Below, piece after piece: positions 25,414 to 33,199 of a stretch of 64,000 nt of DNA (position 1 is its first letter; the number at the start of each line of letters is the position of its first letter). The DNA comes from JACVRW01 sp963821275 (GTDB taxonomy: Bacteria > Actinomycetota > Thermoleophilia > Solirubrobacterales > Thermoleophilaceae): contig CAWGDF010000011.1 of assembly GCA_963821275.1 (NCBI GenBank), forward strand, positions 580,121 through 644,120. Reading direction: 5' to 3'. Made by a program: the position numbers and the translations under genes. The notes beneath the pieces are model-generated. The model was given only the letters and a program-made list of their open reading frames with translations. It did not search any database and had not been told where the DNA came from.

Positions 25414-25908
25414 TCATCGCCAGCGCGCGATGCCTTCGCCGCCGACCGGGTCGTCTGGCGGTGGGCCGAGCGCGGCGATCCGCTCGCGTGCGGCCTCGAC
25501 CTCCGCCGGGTCGTCGCCGCGCAGCAGGTCGTAGTTCTCCTGCCCCGCGGGATACGCGCCGACGACGGTGAAGCCCGCGTCCGAGCTCGCACGGCGGTGT
25601 CCGGTCCCGGCGGGCAGCACCAGCACGTCCCCGGCGGACACCTCGTAAGCCTCTCCTTGCGGTCCGCCGAGCTCGAGCGCCGCTCGGCCGGCGACGACCG
25701 CGAGCGCCTCGTGCGAGGTGGAGTGGAAGTGGTGAAAGCCGAACACCCCGTCCACCCACGAGCCGCCCCAGCCGTGCTGCGCGAACAGCCGGCGGGCGGC
25801 CTCAGCGCCGGCGACCGCCGCGTCGACGCCGTGGTAGATGAGCACCGGGAAGCGCGGGTTGTTCGGGATCCGGTCCCCGGGCGGCGCGTGCCAAACGTCG
25901 AGCCGCAT
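25414..25908 (-). CDS. Cupin-domain protein (YjlB-like)
   Basis: A 164-residue cupin. RFPVLIYHG opens the fold, GVFGFHHFHSTSHEALAVV carries the metal-type histidines, and GDVLVLPAGTGHRR is the second cupin motif; the C-terminal DDPAEVEAARERIAAL helix is typical of the B. subtilis YjlB group. The ATG at 25908 gives MRLDVWHAP; upstream in-frame codons run into an inverted repeat. Function unknown, probably small-molecule binding. Confidence 0.85.
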   Translation of the reverse strand: MRLDVWHAPPGDRIPNNPRFPVLIYHGVDAAVAGAEAARRLFAQHGWGGSWVDGVFGFHHFHSTSHEALAVVAGRAALELGGPQGEAYEVSAGDVLVLPAGTGHRRASSDAGFTVVGAYPAGQENYDLLRGDDPAEVEAARERIAALGPPPDDPVGGEGIARWR

Positions 25909-25914
25909 GACGCT

Positions 25915-25951
25915 CCGTACGTTAGGGGTGCAATAGGACCCAAACGTACGG
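25915..25951. promoter_or_regulatory. 9-bp inverted repeat just upstream of the cupin gene
   Basis: CCGTACGTT (25915-25923) and AACGTACGG (25943-25951) are perfect inverted arms separated by 19 bp, ending 7 bp before the cupin start on the minus strand. Candidate operator or leader hairpin for that gene. Confidence 0.45.
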
Positions 25952-25985
25952 CGCGTGAGCGACCTCGGCCGAGCCAAGAAAAGGC

Positions 25986-26021
25986 GCGGGGGGCAAGCCG
26001 GGCAGGTGGCTCGCCCCCCGC
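25986..26021 (-). terminator. GC-rich hairpin downstream of the 26094-26519 gene
   Basis: GCGGGGGGC (25986-25994) pairs with GCCCCCCGC (26013-26021), extended by an inner AGCC/GGCT stem. It lies about 70 bp past the stop of the repeat-tailed membrane protein and before the cupin gene. Confidence 0.6.
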
Positions 26022-26093
26022 TGCCGCTGTGGCGCGAGTCCGCGCCGCAGATCAGTTCGGCCCGGGCTCCGGTCCCGGCGGGATCAACCGCTT

Positions 26094-26519
26094 CTACCGA
26101 GCGGACTCCGGGCGCGGCGCGACCGCGGCGGCGGTGGACGCCTCGTTCTTGGTCTCAGCCACCGGAGCGGACGGCGAGGACGTGATCGCGGCGGCGGTGG
26201 CCGCCTCGTTCTTGGTCTCAGCCACCGGAGCAGACGGCGAGGACGTGATCGCGGCGGCGGTGGCCGCCTCGTTCTTGGTCTCAGCCACCGGAGCAGACGG
26301 CGAGGACGTGATCGCGGCGGCGATGGCCGCCTCGTTCTTGGTCTCGGCCACCGTTCCCGGCGCCGGCACCTCGGCGACGATCACCTCGGGCTCGCCGACG
26401 ACAACGGTCTCGCTGTCGAGCAGGGCGTAGGCCCCCGTGGCGGCGGCGGCCCCAACGGCCAGCGCGAGCACGGGACCAAGGAACCTCCTGCTATTGGGTA
26501 GGCGCTCTGCGTACTGCAT
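26094..26519 (-). CDS. Repeat-tailed small membrane protein (MQYAERLP family), paralogue 2
   Basis: A 141-residue protein starting MQYAERLPNSRR with a membrane helix (FLGPVLALAVGAAAATGAYALL), clearly paralogous to 22289-22666 over the first 40 residues. The tail is instead built from four 21-residue units (VAETKNEAATAAAITSSPSA). AGGAGGTGACCTCA places an ideal ribosome binding site 8 bp before the ATG at 26519, so the GTG three codons earlier is rejected. Function unknown. Confidence 0.72.
   Translation of the reverse strand: MQYAERLPNSRRFLGPVLALAVGAAAATGAYALLDSETVVVGEPEVIVAEVPAPGTVAETKNEAAIAAAITSSPSAPVAETKNEAATAAAITSSPSAPVAETKNEAATAAAITSSPSAPVAETKNEASTAAAVAPRPESAR
26141..26350. repeat. 63-bp tandem repeat, about four copies, inside a coding region
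   Basis: CCTCGTTCTTGGTCTC recurs at 26141, 26204, 26267 and 26330, an exact 63-bp period. The copies are nearly identical and the last one fades out after GCCACCG. Encodes 21-residue protein repeats. Confidence 0.88.
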
Positions 26520-26667
26520 TGAGGTCACCTCCTGGGTAGGGGTCGCGCCGCCGAGGACCCGGAGGCTGGATGCCTGCGGGCTGCGAGTGAGGGAAGCGGG
26601 CGGCGAGACCGGTAACTCCTGTTCGCTCCTTCCTATGTCAGGTCACGCGCCGGCAGTGCGAGCTTCG

Positions 26668-26963
26668 TCACAGAAGGCGCAGAAGCGCCGTCGTTGCGGC
26701 GGCAACCACCACGCAGCCGACGATGGAGCCGGTGCGCCACGCCACGAGGCCGCCCGCGAGCCACCCCGACGGTGTCCGCGCCCAGAGCAAGCCGCTGGCC
26801 GTCGGCCAGAGATCTGCGTGGCCACCAGGGCGGCGAGCAGCGCCGGGGCCATCAGCACGACGATGCCGGTGAACCAGCGCGGCAGCGCGCGCCCGCCGAG
26901 CGCGATCGGCCCCGCGGCCTTGATGGCGGCCGTGATCAGCGCGCAGCCCCCGATCACCGCCAC
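26668..26963 (-). pseudogene. azlD: AzlD-type branched-chain amino acid exporter small subunit, two frame breaks
   Basis: Starts (GTG at 26963) as VAVIGGCALITAAIKAAGPI, ALPRWFTGIVVLMAPALLAALVATQ, which is AzlD. The frame then shifts near 26820 (continuing LADGQRLALGAD in the next frame) and near 26775 (continuing LAGGLVAWRTGSIVGC to the stop at 26668). Each shift is explained by one surplus base. AzlD is the small partner of AzlC in export of branched-chain amino acids. It follows azlC with overlapping codons, so the operon structure is intact even though the frame is not. Confidence 0.72.
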
Positions 26964-26971
26964 GCTCGTGC

Positions 26972-27607
26972 TCAGCGGGCCTCCTCCCCACGGCGTGACC
27001 AAAGGCCCACGAGCGTGGCGAGGCTCGCCACGAGTACGGGAATTCCCGGCGGCGCCACCGGCACGAGCACCAGCGCGATCAGGGCTCCGAGCGCAGCCAC
27101 GCCCAGCGCGCGTGGGCTGCGGACCTCGGCGATCAGGAGAGCGAGGAAGAAAGCCGGATACACGGCGTCGAGGCCCAGCGCCTCGGGGTCGCCCAGGGCG
27201 TCGCCCCACATCGCCCCGGCGAAGGTCCCGCTCACCCAGGCGACGTACTGGATCGCGGAGGAGCCGAAGAGGAGGCCGCGGTCGAAGCTGCCGTCACCGC
27301 GGGCGGCGAGAGCCCAGGACGCGTCGACGACCGTCTGGCCCTGGGCGCCCCGGGAAAGCGCACCTCCCGGCAACGAGGGCGCCAGCGCCACCCCCATCGG
27401 CAGAAAGCGCGAGTTCATCAGCGCGGCTGCGGCCACCGCCGCGCCCGCAGTGCCTCCCGAGGCCAGGATCGCAATGGCCGCGAACTGGGCGGAGCCGGCG
27501 AACACGATCGCCGACATCACGACCGCCGCCGTCGCCGACAGGCCCGCGCCCTGGGCCACCACGCCGAACGACAGCGCCAGCAGGCCCCCGGCCACGCCGA
27601 AGGGCAC
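26972..27607 (-). CDS. azlC: AzlC family permease (branched-chain amino acid export)
   Basis: 211 residues as read from GTG 27607; AzlC proteins are usually about 230-240, so the N-terminus is short. Homology-like sequence SSSFLDGLRAG continues in frame upstream, but no standard start codon exists before the stop of the preceding gene at 27653, hinting at a further frame problem. MPFGVAGGLLALSFGVVAQ, FAGSAQFAAIAIL and LMNSRFLPMGVALAP are AzlC signatures. Membrane protein, forms an exporter with AzlD just downstream. Confidence 0.85.
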   Translation of the reverse strand: MPFGVAGGLLALSFGVVAQGAGLSATAAVVMSAIVFAGSAQFAAIAILASGGTAGAAVAAAALMNSRFLPMGVALAPSLPGGALSRGAQGQTVVDASWALAARGDGSFDRGLLFGSSAIQYVAWVSGTFAGAMWGDALGDPEALGLDAVYPAFFLALLIAEVRSPRALGVAALGALIALVLVPVAPPGIPVLVASLATLVGLWSRRGEEAR

Positions 27608-27652
27608 GCCGGCGCGCAGCCCGTCCAGGAAGCTGGAAGAAGGAGCCGCTTG

Positions 27653-27931
27653 CTAGCCCCGGTTCAGGCGCCGCCGATCCGGGCCGGCACCCAGCCCGCT
27701 CCGCTCCGCGACCACCAGGAGTCCCACAGACGCGATCACGGCGCAGACGAAGCCGATCACGTTCAGCTCCCAGATCGAGCCCGTGCCCAGCAGGTTCGCG
27801 ATCGTCCCGCCGATGATCGAGCCGACCACCCCGATGAGCAGGGTCCAGAGGATTCCTATGTTCTGCTTGCCGGGAAGCAGCAGGCGCGCGAGGGCGCCGA
27901 TGATCAAGCCGGCCACGATAAATCCGATCAT
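27653..27931 (-). CDS. GlsB/YeaQ/YmgE family stress-response membrane protein
   Basis: A 92-residue transglycosylase-associated-protein family member: MIGFIVAGLIIGALARLLLP, then TLLIGVVGSIIGGTIANLLG, three membrane segments in all, with a short extra tail (GLGAGPDRRRLNRG). The ATG at 27931 gives the canonical start. The family is induced by stress in many bacteria; its mechanism is not established. azlC follows in the same frame directly after the TAG. Confidence 0.88.
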   Translation of the reverse strand: MIGFIVAGLIIGALARLLLPGKQNIGILWTLLIGVVGSIIGGTIANLLGTGSIWELNVIGFVCAVIASVGLLVVAERSGLGAGPDRRRLNRG

Positions 27932-27982
27932 GGACCAGACGATAGTGACTCGGCCGCCCGGCGCCGGACTATTCTTCGCCGT

Positions 27983-28468
27983 ATGCAGCAGGCGTCCGAG
28001 CTGCGCGACGGAGAGCGCTCGCTCTACGAGGGCCGGCCCGCGTGGCGGGCGCTGATGGCCTTCTACGCCGGCGGCCTGCTGCTGGCCGTCGTGGTGTTCG
28101 TGATCGTGGGGCTGCTCGTGGGAGAGGTGGCGCTGGGGCTGATCGCCGCGCTTGTGATCGCGGGGCTCACGCTGGTCATCGGCTACGTCCGGCGCATGTT
28201 CACCCACTACCTGATCACCGACCAGCGGCTGCGCATCAGCCGCGGGATGGTCCGCAAGCGCGTGAGCGAGACGCGCCTCGAGCGCGTGCAGAACGTCAAC
28301 TTCGAACAGAGCGTCCTGGACCGGCTCTTCCGGGTCGGGAACGTGGGCTTCGAGACCGCCGGCACCGACGCCTCCGAGTTCCGCTTCGAGTGGGTGACCG
28401 ATCCCGATCAGGTGGTGCGGGCAGTCCACGACGCTACGTCGCAGCAGGGACCGCCGGCGCGGCTCTAG
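27983..28468 (+). CDS. PH-domain membrane protein (YdbS/bPH2 type)
   Basis: A 161-residue protein with two membrane helices (LMAFYAGGLLLAVVVFVIVG, LGLIAALVIAGLTLVIGY) followed by a bacterial PH domain: HYLITDQRLRISRGMV, RKRVSETRLERVQNVNFEQS, DRLFRVGNVGFETAG. This is the bPH2 (PF03703) arrangement. Role in the envelope unknown. It ends before a GC-rich hairpin. Confidence 0.88.
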   Translation: MQQASELRDGERSLYEGRPAWRALMAFYAGGLLLAVVVFVIVGLLVGEVALGLIAALVIAGLTLVIGYVRRMFTHYLITDQRLRISRGMVRKRVSETRLERVQNVNFEQSVLDRLFRVGNVGFETAGTDASEFRFEWVTDPDQVVRAVHDATSQQGPPARL

Positions 28469-28481
28469 CGGGCGGCGGCGG

Positions 28482-28502
28482 GGCCGCGGGGACGCCGCGG
28501 CC
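28482..28502 (+). terminator. 8-bp GC hairpin after the PH-domain gene
   Basis: GGCCGCGG (28482-28489), GGACG loop, CCGCGGCC (28495-28502). It begins 14 bp after the stop codon. No T-tract. Confidence 0.5.
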
Positions 28503-28589
28503 AAACGTCACGCCGAGCGTCGTCCCCGCCGTGTGGGTGACGTTGGATGGAGGGTTCTGCCCCTTCCTCAAATCCGCCGCCACGGCGGC

Positions 28590-28619
28590 TTGACATGCAG
28601 GTATTTACCTGCATAAACT
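28590..28619 (+). promoter_or_regulatory. Promoter with a 20-bp palindromic operator for the ArsR-SRPBCC gene
   Basis: TTGACA (28590-28595) and TAAACT (28614-28619) are 18 bp apart and match sigma-A -35 and -10 elements. The spacer is filled by ATGCAGGTATTTACCTGCAT (28595-28614), a perfect 9-bp inverted repeat. A further CTGCAGG half-site sits at 28621. This is the layout expected for autorepression by an ArsR-type dimer that blocks RNA polymerase. Confidence 0.75.
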
Positions 28620-28636
28620 CCTGCAGGTGACGCTGG

Positions 28637-29401
28637 ATGGACAAGGTCTTCAGAGCGCTCGCCGATCAGACCCGCCGCTACCTGCTGGACCGGCTTCACG
28701 AGCGCGGCGGGCAGACGCTGAGCGAGCTGTGCGAGCAGGTCGACATGACCCGTCAGTCGGCGAGCCAGCACCTGGCCCTTCTGGAGGAGGCGAACCTCAT
28801 CAGCACCACGCGGCGAGGGCGGGAAAAGCTCCACTACCTCAATCCCGTGCCCATCCACGAGATCCAGGAACGCTGGATCGAGAAGTTCGAGCGTTCGCGC
28901 CTCGAGGCGCTGAGCGCCGTCAAGCGACGAGCAGAGGAACAGATGAGCGATAGGCCGAGCTACGTGTACGTGACCTACATCGAGAGCACTCCGCTGGAGG
29001 TCTGGCGGGCGCTCACCGATCCCGACCTGACGGCCGAGTACTGGGGCCACCGCAACGTCTCCGACTGGGAGGCCGGCTCCTCGTGGGAGCACAGGCGCGC
29101 CGACGGGAGCGAGATCGCCGACGTCGTCGGCACCGTCGTCGAGAGCGCGCCGCCCACGCGGCTCGTGACCACCTGGGCCGAGCCCGGCGACGAGAAGGCC
29201 GAGACGACTTCGCGGGTGACCTTCGACATCCAGCCCCACGGTGGGATCGTCCGGCTCACCGTGACCCACGAGGACCTCGTCGACGCAGCCGAGCGCGACG
29301 AGGCCGCCGCCGGATGGGCGGCGGTGCTGTCCAACCTCAAGTCTTTCCTCGAGACCGGGCGGCCCCTCCCCGAGGTGCCGTGGGAGGTCCCGCGGCGCTG
29401 A
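28637..29401 (+). CDS. ArsR-family regulator fused to an SRPBCC (AHSA1-like) domain
   Basis: A 254-residue two-domain protein. Residues 1-95 are an ArsR winged helix (FRALADQTRRYLLDRL, LSELCEQVDMTRQSASQHLA, EANLISTTRRGREKLHYLN). Residues 105-250 are an SRPBCC/START-like cavity domain (VTYIESTPLEVWRALTDPDL, TAEYWGHRNVSDWEAGSSWE, GWAAVLSNLKSFLETG). The fusion suggests a hydrophobic ligand in the cavity relieves DNA binding. The gene lies right behind a palindromic operator (28595-28614), implying autoregulation. The MDR dehydrogenase follows after 19 bp and is likely co-regulated. Confidence 0.92.
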   Translation: MDKVFRALADQTRRYLLDRLHERGGQTLSELCEQVDMTRQSASQHLALLEEANLISTTRRGREKLHYLNPVPIHEIQERWIEKFERSRLEALSAVKRRAEEQMSDRPSYVYVTYIESTPLEVWRALTDPDLTAEYWGHRNVSDWEAGSSWEHRRADGSEIADVVGTVVESAPPTRLVTTWAEPGDEKAETTSRVTFDIQPHGGIVRLTVTHEDLVDAAERDEAAAGWAAVLSNLKSFLETGRPLPEVPWEVPRR

Positions 29402-29420
29402 GCGCCTAGGATCTCCGCCC

Positions 29421-30395
29421 GTGCTTGCCGCCTATGCCGCAGAAACCGACAGTGACGACCCGCTGAGCGGCCTTCGGGTCGAGGACCGCCCCGAGCCCGA
29501 GCCGCCCGAGGGCTGGACGACGGTGGAGGTGAAGGCCGCGGCGCTCAACCACCACGATCTCTGGTCGCTCAAGGGCGTCGGCCTGCCGGAGGACCGGCTG
29601 CCGATGATCCTCGGCTGCGACGCAGCCGGCATGGACGAGGACGGCAACGACGTGATCATCCACGCCGTGATCGCCTCCGACGGCTGGCGCGGCGACGAGA
29701 CCCTCGACCCCAAGCGCACGCTTCTGTCCGAGCTGCATCAGGGCACGCTCGCCGAGCGGGTGGCGGTGCCCCGCGGCAACCTGGTGCCGAAGCCGGAGGC
29801 CCTGTCCTTCGCCGAGGCCGCGTGCCTGCCCACGGCCTGGCTGACGGCCTACCGGATGATGTTCGTCAAGGCCCGCCTGCAGCCCGGGCAGACCGTGCTG
29901 GTCCAGGGAGCCACCGGCGGTGTGGCCACGGCCGCGATCGTGCTCGGGGCGAACGCGGGCGTGAGGGTATGGGTCACGAGCCGCGACGGCGAGAAGCGCG
30001 AGCGCGCCCTCGAGCTGGGGGCGGACGCGGCCTACGAGAGCGGCGAGCGGCTGCCCGAGCGCGTCGACGCGGTCATGGAGACCGTCGGGGAGGCGACTTG
30101 GCCCCACTCGCTGCGCTCGCTGCGGCCCGGCGGCGTCCTGGTCGTGTCCGGGAGCACGAGCGGCGCGGCGCCCTCGGCCGAGCTTCGGCGGGTGTTCTTC
30201 CTACAGCTGCGGATCGAGGGCTCGACGATGGGCACCCGCGACGAGCTGGTTCAGCTGGCGCGCCTGTGCGAGACGAGCGGCGTGCGGCCGGTGATCGACC
30301 GCGAGCTCCCGCTCGCCGAGGCGAGCGAGGGGCTGGCGGCCATGGAGCGCGGCGAGCTGTTCGGGAAGGTCGTGCTTATCCCGACCCGCCGTTGA
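29421..30395 (+). CDS. Zinc-binding-type (MDR) alcohol dehydrogenase / quinone reductase-like
   Basis: A 324-residue medium-chain dehydrogenase: LNHHDLWSLKGVGLP, GCDAAGMDEDGNDVI, LPTAWLTAYRMM, nucleotide motif VLVQGATGGVATAAIVLG, C-terminal GELFGKVVLIP. The structural-zinc cysteines are absent, as in the quinone-oxidoreductase and some alcohol dehydrogenase branches. GTG start. It follows the ArsR-SRPBCC gene closely and probably acts on the compound that regulator senses. The end overlaps the convergent LLM gene by 20 bp. Confidence 0.9.
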   Translation: MLAAYAAETDSDDPLSGLRVEDRPEPEPPEGWTTVEVKAAALNHHDLWSLKGVGLPEDRLPMILGCDAAGMDEDGNDVIIHAVIASDGWRGDETLDPKRTLLSELHQGTLAERVAVPRGNLVPKPEALSFAEAACLPTAWLTAYRMMFVKARLQPGQTVLVQGATGGVATAAIVLGANAGVRVWVTSRDGEKRERALELGADAAYESGERLPERVDAVMETVGEATWPHSLRSLRPGGVLVVSGSTSGAAPSAELRRVFFLQLRIEGSTMGTRDELVQLARLCETSGVRPVIDRELPLAEASEGLAAMERGELFGKVVLIPTRR

Positions 30396-31437
30396 ACTCC
30401 GGCATCACCCGGTCGGCCACGAGCTTAAGCTGACCGCGGATGTCGGGCACGTTCTCAATGTCCTCGTTCGCAAAGAACTTGACCAGGGGCGGGTCGGAGA
30501 GCGCGAGGATCATGTGCTTGACCCCGGCAGGCTCGATGTCGGAGCGAATCTTCTCGACCACCTCCTCCGGCGTCCCGGCCAGCGACAGCTTCTCGACGTA
30601 GTCGGGCGTGAAGAGCTCGTACGCGCGCTTGATGTCGCCCGCGCCGAGCGCCTCGACGACCGGCTGCAGCTCGGCGGCGTCGATCCCATGGCGCGCGAGC
30701 TGCTCCGGGGGCATCGAGGAGATGTAGAAGGCAACGAGGAGCCGCGCCGCGTGCTTGGCGGCGGCGGAGTCCTCGGACACGACCGTGACCGTCCAGGCGC
30801 CGACGTCCAACTCGTCGAACGATCGTCCGGCTCGGTCGGCGCCTTCGCGCATGTTCTCGACCTGGTAGTCGTAGGCCTCGCGCGAGTAGCCGAGGGCTTG
30901 GTGCAGGCCGTCGGCCACCTCGCCGGCGGTCCGGAACGAGCGCGGCCCCTTCATGCCGCCCATCAGCAGCGGGATGCGCTCCTGCACGGGCCGGGCCGCC
31001 GTGAACAGACCCGTGTACTGGAAGAAGTCCCCCTGGAAGTCGATCTTGCCGTCGTCCAGGAAGGTGCGCATGACGTGCAGGGCTTCCTTGAGGCGCGAGA
31101 GCGGCTTCTGGTGCTCCCAGTCGAGGTGATACTGCTGCATCAGGCCGAAGTTGCCGGTGGAGACGACGGCCTCCATGCGGCCGTCGGTGAGCTCGTCGAG
31201 CGTGGCGAGCTGCTGGCAGATGAGCGTCGGCTCGCGCAGGAAGACGTGAGTGACGTTCGGGCCGAAGCGGATCCGGCTCGTCTTGTCGGCGGCCGCAGCG
31301 AACAGCACCCAGAGGTCCTTGTGCCAGGTCTCGTCCACCGAGTAGCACGCGTGGTAGCCGAGCTCGTCCGCGGTCTTGATCATCTCGATCGAGTCCGACA
31401 GCGGGTAGTCGGGCAGCATGCAGTAGCTGAACTTCAT
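30376..31437 (-). CDS. LLM-class (F420- or flavin-dependent) oxidoreductase
   Basis: A 353-residue luciferase-like monooxygenase-fold enzyme: MKFSYCMLPDYPLSDSIEMI, RFGPNVTHVFLREPTLICQQ, STGNFGLMQQYHLDWEHQKP, IPLLMGGMKGPRSFRTAGEV. In actinobacteria of this type the cofactor is usually F420, which is inferred. CCTCCTCC on the plus strand (31442-31448) gives a strong GGAGGAGG site before the ATG. It is the last gene of a four-gene operon, overlapping the 85-residue protein's stop by 4 bp (ATGA). Confidence 0.9.
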   Translation of the reverse strand: MKFSYCMLPDYPLSDSIEMIKTADELGYHACYSVDETWHKDLWVLFAAAADKTSRIRFGPNVTHVFLREPTLICQQLATLDELTDGRMEAVVSTGNFGLMQQYHLDWEHQKPLSRLKEALHVMRTFLDDGKIDFQGDFFQYTGLFTAARPVQERIPLLMGGMKGPRSFRTAGEVADGLHQALGYSREAYDYQVENMREGADRAGRSFDELDVGAWTVTVVSEDSAAAKHAARLLVAFYISSMPPEQLARHGIDAAELQPVVEALGAGDIKRAYELFTPDYVEKLSLAGTPEEVVEKIRSDIEPAGVKHMILALSDPPLVKFFANEDIENVPDIRGQLKLVADRVMPEFNGGSG

Positions 31438-31691
31438 TCCCCCTCCTCCGGCATGGTCTCCGAGTCCAGGCCAAGCGTGAGCTTGTCGTCGGCAAAGTGA
31501 TCGTGCATCCAATCGAGGTGATCCCAGCGGGCGGCGACGATGCGCTTGGTGTCCCAGGCGGGCAGCTCCTGCTGGGGGAAGATCTGCATCTTCTCCGGGT
31601 CGATCTCGTAGACGTGCTCGAAGCGCTCGATTACGTCGTCGTTGATCCGCCGCGGCTCCGGGGGCTTCTGGTCACCCAGGCGAAAGATCAT
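31434..31691 (-). CDS. Small hypothetical protein locked in the redox operon
   Basis: An 85-residue acidic protein without cysteines or membrane helices, containing RINDDVIERFEHVYEIDPEK and ARWDHLDWMHDHFADDKL. Not recognised. Both ends overlap neighbours by 4 bp (ATGA with the FAD oxidase upstream and with the LLM oxidoreductase downstream), so it is translated in step with them and is likely a subunit or chaperone of the FAD/Fe-S enzyme. That role is inference from context. Confidence 0.7.
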   Translation of the reverse strand: MIFRLGDQKPPEPRRINDDVIERFEHVYEIDPEKMQIFPQQELPAWDTKRIVAARWDHLDWMHDHFADDKLTLGLDSETMPEEGE

Positions 31692-33199
31692 TCGTAAGCC
31701 TCGTCGAGCATCTGCTTGCCCGGGTTCATCACGTTGTTGGGGTCGAGGGCCCGCTTGATCTTCTTGGCCACCTCCCAGGCGCTGCCCATCTCGGTGGGCA
31801 CCAACTCGGCGTCGCCCTCGCGCGTGGCGCCGTGGCAGGCCGTGATCGAGCCGCCGTGCTTGAGCGCCACCTCGGCGATCTCGCGCTTGCAGGCCACCCA
31901 GCCGGCCCAGTTGTCGTCGTCGAGCTTCTGCTCCCAGATGCCCACGTCGATCTCCACCAGGTAGTCGGCCCACGGCTTGTAGGGCCCGCTGGTGTAGGCG
32001 AACATGCCCCAGTCGTCGAAGATGCCGTACTGGTCGATGTAGCGCTCGACGATGGCGTGCCACTCCTCGCGCACCTGCGGCAGCACCGAGTAGTTGAGGG
32101 CGGCGTCCTCGCAGTGCCAGGACATGGGAACGGCCTGCCCCTCCTTGGTGCGGCCGTGCAGCGGCGTGGCGTAGCGGTCGTGGCGTGAGGCCCAGTCACC
32201 TTGGGAGATCTCGTCGCCCAGGTACTTGCCGCCGTCCGCGCGGCCCAGCTCCATCACCCGCTTCGCCGCGGGCGACACCTCGGCGCGACTGCCGTACATG
32301 GCCACGGCTACCACCGCCCTCACCGACTCCGGCTGTGGGATGTAGGCCTCGTCGTCGCGGCGCAGGTAGCGCAGCTTCCACTCGTCGAACAGCACGACCC
32401 CCGCCAGCGTGGCCAGGCCCGACTTGGTGAGGGCGCCCGTGGTCCGGTGGGCCTTCATGTAGTCGTCGAAGGCGAAGAAGGCCGAGAACTCGAGCTCGGG
32501 TCGCGGCGCCAGCTCCAGCGTGGCCTCGGTGGTGATGCCGAGCGTTCCCTGGTGGCCCGTGAAGAGCTGCTTGAGCGTCAGCCCGGTAGAGGACTTGCGC
32601 AGCTTGCGTCCCCCGCCCTCGGCGATCTCCACGATCTCGCCGGTGGGAAGCACCACCTGCATCGAGATCACGAGGTCGCGGGTGTGGCCGAAGCGCGCGC
32701 CCAGCAGCGACCAGCCGCCGGTGCCGATGCGCCCGCCCACCAGTGAGCACGGGTACGAGGCCGGGTCGTCGGGATAGAAGACGCCGTGCGGGCGCAACTC
32801 CTCGTTGAGCTTGAGCATGTTGATCCCCGGCCCGACCGTCACCGTGCGGTCGGTGAGGTCGATCTCGTGGATCTTGTTCATCAGCTTCACGTCGACGCAG
32901 ATGCCGCCGCGCAGTGGCACCGCCCCGTCGGCCAGCCCGGTCCCGCCCGCGCGCGGGACCACCGGGATCCGGAGCCGGTTGGCGAGCTTCACCACCTCGG
33001 AGACCTCCTCGGCGCTCACCGGCAGCACGGCCACGTCGGGCATGAACTCCGCCCAGCGGTGCACGGGGAACGGAGCCGGCACCCGCGTCCGGCTCACGCG
33101 CGAGCTGAGGTTGGGCAGGACGCGGTCGTCGTCGCCGATGATGTCCCGCAGCTCGCCGACCACCGCGTCGTCGGCGGCGCTCTTGAAGGCCACGCTCAC
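31688..33199 (-). CDS. FAD-binding oxidase (GlcD-like)
   Basis: A 503-residue PCMH-type FAD protein: PVVPRAGGTGLADGAVPLRG is the FAD-pyrophosphate loop, then TVGPGINMLKLNEEL, GRIGTGGWSLLGARFGHTRD, and a C-terminal domain ending IKRALDPNNVMNPGKQ. Together with the upstream Fe-S protein it forms a GlcDF- or D-lactate dehydrogenase-like pair that would pass electrons from a 2-hydroxy acid or similar donor to the Fe-S partner. The GTG start at 33199 overlaps the upstream stop (GTGA). Substrate unknown. Confidence 0.9.
   Translation of the reverse strand: MSVAFKSAADDAVVGELRDIIGDDDRVLPNLSSRVSRTRVPAPFPVHRWAEFMPDVAVLPVSAEEVSEVVKLANRLRIPVVPRAGGTGLADGAVPLRGGICVDVKLMNKIHEIDLTDRTVTVGPGINMLKLNEELRPHGVFYPDDPASYPCSLVGGRIGTGGWSLLGARFGHTRDLVISMQVVLPTGEIVEIAEGGGRKLRKSSTGLTLKQLFTGHQGTLGITTEATLELAPRPELEFSAFFAFDDYMKAHRTTGALTKSGLATLAGVVLFDEWKLRYLRRDDEAYIPQPESVRAVVAVAMYGSRAEVSPAAKRVMELGRADGGKYLGDEISQGDWASRHDRYATPLHGRTKEGQAVPMSWHCEDAALNYSVLPQVREEWHAIVERYIDQYGIFDDWGMFAYTSGPYKPWADYLVEIDVGIWEQKLDDDNWAGWVACKREIAEVALKHGGSITACHGATREGDAELVPTEMGSAWEVAKKIKRALDPNNVMNPGKQMLDEAYE

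Noticed and set aside
26141..26350. Possible CRISPR array from four regularly spaced repeats
   Set aside because: The 63-bp units are contiguous, nearly identical over their whole length and encode a protein repeat.
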